From NCBI GenBank assembly GCA_007131725.1, contig SLPZ01000262.1:1-43235 (forward strand): a stretch of 43,235 bases of DNA, given 5' to 3'. Source of the stretch: Balneolaceae bacterium (lineage in GTDB: Bacteria; Bacteroidota; Rhodothermia; Balneolales; Balneolaceae). The stretch's first letter is position 1. Every line of letters begins with the position of its first letter. The translations under genes and the position numbers were made by a program. This document shows positions 37,582 through 43,235 of the stretch, piece after piece. The notes below the pieces were generated by a model, which was not told the DNA's origin, did no database searches, and saw only the letters and a list, made by a program, of their open reading frames with translations.

Positions 37582-37946
37582 GATACCCGTATTACTCCAA
37601 ACTTGAATATGTGCACCGATCAGGACATATCCCGTCCGTCAAACCGAAGCACAATTCAAGAAATATCCCGCTTCCAAATTCGATAAACAAGTACTTTTAG
37701 AGAAACTGTCCTGAGAAGCTGGTTTGACTGAAATCTTCTTGTTCATCAAAAGACTAAAAGGCTGCTAATGAACAAAAACGCATAGAGTGAGTGCATATGC
37801 ATACACAGTTTTTCAGCCTTTCATAGTTTACTTCTACCAACAGAAACTTACCATAATTTTAAAAATCTGTTAATACTTAACTTGCCAGAATATATTTTTG
37901 TGTCATTCGTTTTCAATCTGATTTACAAAATTTAATTTAGTTGTTA

Positions 37947-37983
37947 CTTGAAGATGTACAGGCTTAGTGTATATATTCTACAC
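37947..37983 (+). promoter_or_regulatory. Promoter overlapped by a dyad, candidate operator
   Basis: CTTG (37947-37950), 19 bases, then TATATATT (37970-37977) resembles the -33/-7 pattern used elsewhere in the window. The dyad GTGTA-N7-TACAC (37967-37983) covers the -7 region, as a repressor site would. A wider imperfect inverted repeat TACTTG/CAAGTA (37945-37950 and 37988-37993) encloses it. The regulator is unknown; a Fur/Zur-type repressor is a guess from the downstream genes. Confidence 0.45.
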
Positions 37984-38000
37984 ATCCAAGTAAGTATCAC

Positions 38001-38306
38001 ATGATCAAAAAGAGTAACCCGAACATATCAGCTTTATTTGCAGTAATCATCGCTTTCGGGATTACTATATCAAATACACATGTTCATATCCATGAGTTTC
38101 ATGATGCCGGAGCGAACTATGTTTCGGTTGATGAAGAATTGCACTGTGTTATTTGCGGATCAGTAGTCAATTTCAACCCCGAAGCTTATACCCAATCTTT
38201 TTATAAGGATACTCCAGAACTGAGTCTCTTTTCGGAGAAAACCGAACACGCCAACCAGCCTTATAATAAATTTCAGGAAGGCCGCTCTCCTCCCGCTGTT
38301 GTTTGA
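38001..38306 (+). CDS. Small exported His/Cys-containing protein
   Basis: A 101-residue protein with an N-terminal hydrophobic segment (ALFAVIIAFGITIS), either a signal peptide or an anchor. Directly after it comes NTHVHIHEFHD with four His, and then ELHCVICGS with a CxxC pair. Such a layout can bind a transition metal in the periplasm, but no known family was recognised. It is the first gene of the region that leads to the lipoproteins and the TonB receptor, with a promoter and dyad just upstream. A role in metal delivery or sensing is inference. Confidence 0.72.
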   Translation: MIKKSNPNISALFAVIIAFGITISNTHVHIHEFHDAGANYVSVDEELHCVICGSVVNFNPEAYTQSFYKDTPELSLFSEKTEHANQPYNKFQEGRSPPAVV

Positions 38307-38321
38307 TCACTTATCTTTTCA

Positions 38322-38404
38322 GTTACACAGCTTTTACCACTTAAATTTTCATCTTCGCACAGATCACATGATAAACTGTGAAACCTGTGGTAACAAGCTG
38401 TAAC
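38322..38404 (+). promoter_or_regulatory. Nested intercistronic hairpin (candidate cis-regulatory RNA)
   Basis: Arms at 38322-38340 and 38387-38404 pair over 17 bases, interrupted only by a two-base and a one-base bulge (GTTAC, AGCTT and TTACCAC with their complements). Inside, CACAG (38358-38362) pairs with CTGTG (38376-38380), with ATC-ACAT-GAT in the loop. No T-run follows, so it is not a standard terminator. It could also be a palindromic repeat. Confidence 0.55.
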
Positions 38405-38445
38405 TCAATTAAACAATTTTAAACCTGAAAAGATTATAACGAAAT

Positions 38446-38509
38446 ACCCTGAGGCAGAGCTATCAGGGTGCCGCCCAGATCAGACTTTTTAAAGTTTAAA
38501 GACCCGGGC
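38446..38509 (+). promoter_or_regulatory. Second and third leader hairpins before the first lipoprotein gene
   Basis: ACCCTGA (38446-38452) pairs with TCAGGGT (38463-38469). Next, GCCC (38473-38476) can pair with GGGC (38506-38509) around CTTT/AAAG (38485-38488 and 38498-38501). It ends about 50 bases before the lipoprotein start. No known riboswitch family is recognised. Confidence 0.4.
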
Positions 38510-38561
38510 ATTTATAAACCATTCCAACTATTAATTCATTAAAAATAATAAAGTTATAGCT

Positions 38562-39320
38562 ATGAAAATTTATACTAAGCAACTACTAATACTAATTTTA
38601 TCCATATTAACTTCAGCCGCATTTTTTACGGCTTGTAGTGACAGTTCAACCGGGACGGATCCTGATGCCGATCCTGAGGTTGTAGGATTTGTCATTGAAA
38701 TTGAAGGTGTTGAAATCGTGAGATATCAAAACGGGTCGTATACTTTTAACGATGCAGCCGCAGTAGAAGAGTATGTTTTTAACAATACATTTATGCTCAG
38801 CGATACTTACAATGGTGGCAATCTCACCAGAACATCTGCTGATGAAGAGGAAATCGGGGGAAGAAGATACTTCACTCCTTCCATTTTTGTTCGTTTCATC
38901 ATGGATGATGGTGAAATTGTTGAACTGCCTCAAGAGCGGGTATCCGGAGCCAGCGGCGACGTTTCTGCTGATGAAATCAATCCAGATGGACATTATCGAA
39001 TGAATGTTTCATGGGATCAACCAAATGATTCGCGCGGTTCCAATATTGAGCAGCACGGAAGCGATCAGTCCTGGGGTTTTCACCTGCGAGCCGATCGTGT
39101 AGGGACTGCCGGCATGACCCTGCGTCTTGATCGATGCGAAGATGTTATTTCTATTGAAAGTGTTTCCGGAGAAAATCACAGAGTTGATCAAATCCGAAAT
39201 TGCGCAACCGATGATGAAACTATTTTTGAAGCAAGTTCAGCAATGCCAGTCACCATAGATGATTATGAACTTGCTGAAGATGGTTTATACCCACACAACC
39301 GGTTTGAACGGCAAAGATAA
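38562..39320 (+). CDS. Lipoprotein of a TonB-receptor-linked family, paralogue 1
   Basis: A 252-residue exported protein with lipobox FFTAC (Cys25). The opening GFVIEIEGVEIVRYQNGSYT matches the second lipoprotein downstream (GFQLEIDGEILVRY), and both have a region of the form VRF/IRW-x-D followed by a hydrophobic LPQ motif. It also contains EQHGSDQSWGFHLRAD. Similar lipoproteins occur, to my recollection, next to ZnuD-like receptors in related bacteria, but no function is established. The C-terminal part with two Cys (DRCEDV and RNCATD) differs from the paralogue. It is followed by a terminator, so expression may be uncoupled from the next gene. Confidence 0.82.
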   Translation: MKIYTKQLLILILSILTSAAFFTACSDSSTGTDPDADPEVVGFVIEIEGVEIVRYQNGSYTFNDAAAVEEYVFNNTFMLSDTYNGGNLTRTSADEEEIGGRRYFTPSIFVRFIMDDGEIVELPQERVSGASGDVSADEINPDGHYRMNVSWDQPNDSRGSNIEQHGSDQSWGFHLRADRVGTAGMTLRLDRCEDVISIESVSGENHRVDQIRNCATDDETIFEASSAMPVTIDDYELAEDGLYPHNRFERQR

Positions 39321-39362
39321 TTGTAACTCAATTTTATTTTGTACCCCAAATCATTATCCGAT

Positions 39363-39397
39363 TCCGGCAGTTTGACCACTGCCGGATTCTTATTCTT
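39363..39397 (+). terminator. Terminator after the first lipoprotein gene
   Basis: TCCGGCAGT (39363-39371) pairs with ACTGCCGGA (39378-39386) over a six-base loop, followed by the T-rich TTCTTATTCTTT. It lies between the two lipoprotein genes and may attenuate rather than fully stop transcription. Confidence 0.75.
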
Positions 39398-39432
39398 TAA
39401 AATACATTTTTCAATCAACCCATAAATTAACC

Positions 39433-40056
39433 ATGTGTTATTTAAACCGTTCAATCAAACTGTTACTTGTACTTATTCTGACAGCTTTTGTGGTAATTTC
39501 ATGCGAAGACAACCCTGCAAGCTCTGATGAATTTGGTGAACATGCCGAAGCATTCGGATTTCAGCTCGAGATTGACGGAGAGATTCTTGTCAGATACTTT
39601 TTACGAGAGTACACTCTTGACCCTAACGGCAACTTTCCACAATATGTTAAGCACGGCTCAGATGATGAAACACCGGGTTATATGCATAATGGAGACGGAT
39701 TGTTTTTCTCAAGTACAGATGCTGTTGATAATATTACAGAAGAAATTACCATACGCTGGATTGACCGCAATGAAGTGGTCTTTGATCTTCCACAACTTAA
39801 TGAAGAAGAGGGAGGCACAGCAGGCCTTTTCGGAGAGTGGAACCTCGAGTTCAGATATAAATATGCAAATACCAGTGATGTAAAACCTGTAGAAGAACGA
39901 AACTTCACTGATATTTATGATATGAATGAAGAGACATGGAAATTCTCATTCGAGCTGCTTTCAGAAGGACGCACTGATTTGAGAATCAACCTATTCCACA
40001 TTGACCATGCTGACCTTACACCTCGGCCTCTTCCCATTTACATCGAAATGGATTGA
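39433..40056 (+). CDS. Lipoprotein of a TonB-receptor-linked family, paralogue 2
   Basis: A 207-residue protein with lipobox VVISC (Cys24) and then CEDNPASSDEFGEHAEAFGF. It shares its N-terminal core with the upstream lipoprotein. Its end, HIDHADLTPRPLPIYIEMD, is a compact His/Asp-containing motif that may touch a metal or the receptor. I know of no described function. It sits 127 bases before the TonB receptor gene on the same strand, in a gap with a hairpin but no terminator-like T-run, so co-transcription with the receptor is likely. A surface-exposed capture or handover role is inference. Confidence 0.82.
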   Translation: MCYLNRSIKLLLVLILTAFVVISCEDNPASSDEFGEHAEAFGFQLEIDGEILVRYFLREYTLDPNGNFPQYVKHGSDDETPGYMHNGDGLFFSSTDAVDNITEEITIRWIDRNEVVFDLPQLNEEEGGTAGLFGEWNLEFRYKYANTSDVKPVEERNFTDIYDMNEETWKFSFELLSEGRTDLRINLFHIDHADLTPRPLPIYIEMD

Positions 40057-40100
40057 TTTTTCAAAATTTATCAGGAGATCTGACATCTTTCTTCTATTTT

Positions 40101-40129
40101 TCCGTTGATTTATCTATACCCTCAACGGA
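40101..40129. repeat. Hairpin between lipoprotein 2 and the receptor gene
   Basis: TCCGTTGA (40101-40108) pairs with TCAACGGA (40122-40129) around 13 bases. No T-run follows. TATAAT at 40151-40156 might be a -10 element, but no matching upstream box is seen. Confidence 0.5.
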
Positions 40130-40183
40130 GCCAGCGAAGTGAAGCTATGTTATAATACAGTTGTGATTTTTTAAATACATCCC

Positions 40184-42499
40184 ATGAATATTAAGCTGCA
40201 AAATATTTTTATACTCTTTTCAGCACTATTGCTACTGGTTTCTTTATCATATCCCCAGTTGCTTCTTGCAGACACTGAGCCGCCGGCAGATGAATCTGAC
40301 CGGGGAGTTATTAAGGGATATTTATTAGACACTGAAACCAATGAACCAGTGAGCAACGGCTCCATTATGATTGAAGGAACCGACCGGGGAGCTGTTAGCC
40401 ATGCCGATGGTGATTTTATTTTCCGTAATGTTTCTTCTGGCACACAGATCCTTCGCGCTCAACACATTGGTTACGAACCGGGTTTTGCAAGTGTAGAGGT
40501 AATTCCAAACGATACGGTTGAAGTTTCTATACGGCTCTACTCCAGAACGATACGAGGCGATGAAATTCAGGTTACTGCAGATTATATTAGAGACGATCAA
40601 ACCACAAATATTGAACGGGTAATGACAGGCCGCACCCTACGTCAGCAATTGGGCCGAACAATTGCTGAAACTCTGCATGAAGAACCCGGACTTGCACAGA
40701 GAAGCATGGGCCCGGCCCCGGCTCGTCCGGTATTAAGAGGGCTTGGAGGCGACCGGCTGCTGATACTGGAAGATGGCGGAAGAACCGGTGATCTTTCCGC
40801 AACTGCCGCAGATCATGCTCTTGCCATTGAACCGATGACTGCAGAGCATATAGAACTGATTCGTGGCCCATCTGCACTCACCTACGGCTCCAACACAATG
40901 GGCGGTGTTATCAACGTGATAAGAGGGCAGATTCCCCGAGATATGCCAGATCACATTCACATGAGTGGAAGTACTCAGGCTGAGACAGTAAACACAGGCT
41001 ACGCTGCAGGTATGCGGACATATGGCCCATTACTCAACAATTTTGCTTTTCGAATTGATGGTAGCTTTCGCGAAAGCCGGGATATTGGAACTCCGACCGG
41101 AACACTTGAAAACACCGGTATAACAACCTATAATGGCTCAATGGGACTAAGTTATATCCGATCCTGGGGAATGCTTGGTGTCTCAGGAAATTTGATGGAC
41201 ACCAAATATGGAGTGCCGGGAGGAATTGGCATTGCCGATGCTCATCCAAACGGTGTGGATATTGAGATGTTCAGAAGATATACCGAATTAAGAGGACGTT
41301 TTGATATGCCGGGCAGTTTTCTTGACAGGCTTGATCTGGATGCAACATACTCCTACTATAAACACGAAGAACTGGAAAAGCCCACGTTTGAGACAGATCG
41401 AAGAATTGTAGGCTCAGAATTTGGTGTAATAACCACCAATACTAAAATACATCTCCACCACAAAGAATGGTCGATCATTGAAAAAGGCCTTTTAGGCATT
41501 TGGGGTGAACATCGCGATTATGCATCTGGTGCTTTTTCTGAAACACCGGAAACAATCGAAAAGGCAATTGCAGCCTACACTTTTCAAGAGACTAACCTGG
41601 GTAATTGGAACCTCCAGGGAGCTCTTCGGTTCGATGTTCGCCAGGTAACCCCCAGTGAGGAACGGAACTCTTTTTTGATAGGACACATCAGAGAACGAAC
41701 GTTTAGTGGTTTTTCTGGTTCGGCCAGAGCTGCATATTTCATTGGTTCCAATATAAAAATCGGGAGTACAATAACAAGAACATTCCGTGCTCCTGGCATC
41801 GAAGAATTATTTTCTGAGGGTCCCCATCTGGCAAATTTCTCCTATGAGAAAGGGAATCCAGATCTGCGTGCTGAACGAGGATGGGGTAGTGAATTATTTT
41901 TTACAACAGATATAAATCCAATTCATTTTCATATAGCTCTGTTTCGGAACCAGATGGATAACTACATTTTCCCAAGAGATTCTAATCAGCGTGCAACAAG
42001 GCGAGACGACTTGAATACGTTCATTTTTATGGAACAGCAAGTATTAATGACTGGAATAGAGATGAATCTAAAATATGATTTGTCTAACCAATGGACAACT
42101 GGAGGGTCTGCAAGTTATGTCAGGGCAGATTTCATTTCCGATAGTCGCTCTTTTCCAATTGCCCGATTTGACAGGTCTGAAGAAGGAGTGCCGATGATTC
42201 CTCCGCTCACAGCCCGAATGTATCTTGAATGGAGAAACTCAAATTTAACACTGGGAGCTGCATCAAGAATGGCAGCAAGTCAAAATCGGATCGACATATT
42301 TGAAGAACCAACCGATGGATATGTTCTTTTTGACCTTTATGGACAATATCATTTTAGTTCTGGAAAATATCTTCACACCTTTTCACTAAACTTCGAAAAT
42401 ATTGCAAACACGGAGTATAGAAACCATCTTTCTCGCATCAAATCCATAATGCCGGAACCAGGTATGAATCTGAAACTTCTTTATCGGTTTTATTTTTGA
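40184..42499 (+). CDS. TonB-dependent outer-membrane receptor, ZnuD-like
   Basis: A 771-residue receptor that uses TonB energy to import a ligand across the outer membrane. After the signal peptide comes a carboxypeptidase-regulatory-like domain (about 46-130, GVIKGYLLDTETNEPVSNG). The plug (about 145-250) has RPVLRGLGGDRLLILEDGGR, DHALAIEP and ELIRGPSALTYGSNTMGGVINVI. A 22-strand-type barrel follows, ending in LLYRFYF with the terminal Phe. The plug pattern resembles ZnuD, the neisserial zinc receptor. His-containing loop stretches (IHLHHKE) are present, but the long His-rich loop of ZnuD is not obvious. The metal is therefore uncertain, and haem or another chelate remains possible. Confidence 0.88.
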   Translation: MNIKLQNIFILFSALLLLVSLSYPQLLLADTEPPADESDRGVIKGYLLDTETNEPVSNGSIMIEGTDRGAVSHADGDFIFRNVSSGTQILRAQHIGYEPGFASVEVIPNDTVEVSIRLYSRTIRGDEIQVTADYIRDDQTTNIERVMTGRTLRQQLGRTIAETLHEEPGLAQRSMGPAPARPVLRGLGGDRLLILEDGGRTGDLSATAADHALAIEPMTAEHIELIRGPSALTYGSNTMGGVINVIRGQIPRDMPDHIHMSGSTQAETVNTGYAAGMRTYGPLLNNFAFRIDGSFRESRDIGTPTGTLENTGITTYNGSMGLSYIRSWGMLGVSGNLMDTKYGVPGGIGIADAHPNGVDIEMFRRYTELRGRFDMPGSFLDRLDLDATYSYYKHEELEKPTFETDRRIVGSEFGVITTNTKIHLHHKEWSIIEKGLLGIWGEHRDYASGAFSETPETIEKAIAAYTFQETNLGNWNLQGALRFDVRQVTPSEERNSFLIGHIRERTFSGFSGSARAAYFIGSNIKIGSTITRTFRAPGIEELFSEGPHLANFSYEKGNPDLRAERGWGSELFFTTDINPIHFHIALFRNQMDNYIFPRDSNQRATRRDDLNTFIFMEQQVLMTGIEMNLKYDLSNQWTTGGSASYVRADFISDSRSFPIARFDRSEEGVPMIPPLTARMYLEWRNSNLTLGAASRMAASQNRIDIFEEPTDGYVLFDLYGQYHFSSGKYLHTFSLNFENIANTEYRNHLSRIKSIMPEPGMNLKLLYRFYF

Positions 42500-42524
42500 T
42501 TCAAGTGCATTATTCTATATCCTG

Positions 42525-43235
42525 CTACTGATTCACTTTTTCTTCATCGACATCACCCCTTCCGCCATCAAATTTATAAATCCCCCTCTCTCTCATTTTT
42601 TGGATTTCCGGGTCTTTTGAGTAGTAAGTTATCAGCATAAACAGAACCAGGTTTGAACACTTCCGAAGTGCACTGGAAACCAGCAGCATCCCTGCAACGG
42701 CGGCCGTTGCCATATTAAGTGCTCTTGAAAGTTCGATACCCGCCCACATAAAAACCAGGTCACGGCTGGGAATGAACGGAATTCGGTTTACCACAATGAT
42801 AATGGCCAGAAATGTGAACCAGATGGAAAGAGGTGTGTCAGGAATCACAACTGCCCACTGAACAATCAAAAGCCCGTGGTGTATCATAAATCGAAACAGA
42901 TAAATAGAAAAAACAATGGCCGATTTTTTTAACGACAAGGCAAAAAGATACCTGCGGAACTGTACAAAAAGCACAATAAAAACGATAAAGATGACAACAC
43001 CCGTTGCCAGATAAATCAGGTTCACATCATCAACCAAATCGTCGATATTGATAATGCCTGCAAAAACCAGTACACCTACCAGCGCAAATGCCATCATGTT
43101 TGAGGTTACCGATGACAGGATATTGTTATCCCGGATATTCTTCAGGATTTCGGTGTCTTTTTTATCCAGAAATCGCCGCCCCCACATAAAGAGATAGAAC
43201 TCGCCGGAATAGCCCATCACTTCATCATTGTAAAC
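42525..43235 (-). CDS. Membrane protein of unknown function (5'-truncated at window edge)
   Basis: The frame is open to the right edge, so the N terminus is missing. In-frame ATG and GTG codons near 43215-43220 exist, but need not be the start. The visible 236 or so residues hold about five hydrophobic helices (MAFALVGVLVFAGII, LIYLATGVVIFIVFIVLFV, FSIYLFRFMIHHGLLIV, WFTFLAIIIVVNRIPF, ATAAVAGMLLVSSAL), then a hydrophilic C-terminal tail with DPEIQKMRERGIYKF. I do not recognise a family. It converges on the TonB receptor gene, 25 bases away, so it belongs to a different unit. Confidence 0.75.
   Translation of the reverse strand, partial: VYNDEVMGYSGEFYLFMWGRRFLDKKDTEILKNIRDNNILSSVTSNMMAFALVGVLVFAGIINIDDLVDDVNLIYLATGVVIFIVFIVLFVQFRRYLFALSLKKSAIVFSIYLFRFMIHHGLLIVQWAVVIPDTPLSIWFTFLAIIIVVNRIPFIPSRDLVFMWAGIELSRALNMATAAVAGMLLVSSALRKCSNLVLFMLITYYSKDPEIQKMRERGIYKFDGGRGDVDEEKVNQ

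Noticed and set aside
37477-37686. Open frame of 69 codons upstream of the metal locus
   Set aside because: No ribosome-binding site, no family resemblance, and it crosses an inverted repeat.
38446-38509. Known metal or cofactor riboswitch (cobalamin, NiCo, Mn or TPP class)
   Set aside because: None of the conserved core motifs of those classes is present; only generic hairpins are seen.

Overview
The window reads as chromosomal DNA of a Gram-negative bacterium of the Bacteroidota/Rhodothermota/Balneolota assemblage, most likely Balneolota-like. That placement is inferred. It rests on the many lipobox lipoproteins, a TonB receptor with an N-terminal carboxypeptidase-regulatory-like domain, LolD, and a Bacteroidetes-style PheS. 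It also rests on promoters that repeatedly fit the Bacteroidetes -33/-7 pattern (TTTG, 19 bases, TAnnTTTG), seen here upstream of several unrelated genes. Many proteins are acidic, which would suit a marine or mildly halophilic life.

Layout. 1-2000: the end of a TIM-barrel isomerase-like gene, a cluster of REP-like palindromes and a decayed IS66 transposase. 2138-5577 (minus): an unknown lipoprotein and a subtilisin-family lipoprotein protease with a duplicated C-terminal module. 5821-13522 (plus): a translation and division block, thrS, infC-rpmI-rplT, pheS-pheT, a small coiled-coil gene and zapA. infC very probably starts at a rare AUC codon. 13780-17075: a YmdB-type phosphoesterase, lolD, a HAD phosphatase, a MITE-like repeat and a membrane-anchored TPR protein. 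17314-20778 (minus): a fused acyl-CoA mutase (IcmF type). 21011-25988: three MscS-family channels and an Ig-like lipoprotein. 26145-28170: a two-gene NAD salvage operon (nicotinate phosphoribosyltransferase and nicotinamidase). 28209-28774: two long structured direct repeats in front of a stand-alone Smr gene. 28781-32362 (minus): a cyclic-2,3-diphosphoglycerate-synthetase-like NTPase and a divergent EF-G-like GTPase. 32736-34857: asparaginase, a predicted 3'-5' exonuclease and a GlsB-type membrane protein. 35145-37471 (minus): a lipoprotein gamma-glutamyltransferase and a small membrane protein.

37947-42499 is the most system-like region. A promoter overlapped by a dyad leads into a small His/Cys-containing exported protein, then an intercistronic region with a long nested hairpin, two related lipoproteins separated by a terminator, and a ZnuD-like TonB receptor. 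I read it as an outer-membrane metal (perhaps zinc) acquisition locus whose lipoproteins are uncharacterised. That function is inference. The window ends inside an unrecognised membrane-protein gene.

Non-coding DNA is rich in fold-back repeats of several families (REP-like hairpins with compensating arms, a MITE-like element of about 170 bp, long inverted repeats and a tandem 120-bp repeat). No tRNA, rRNA, CRISPR array, prophage or intact mobile element was seen.
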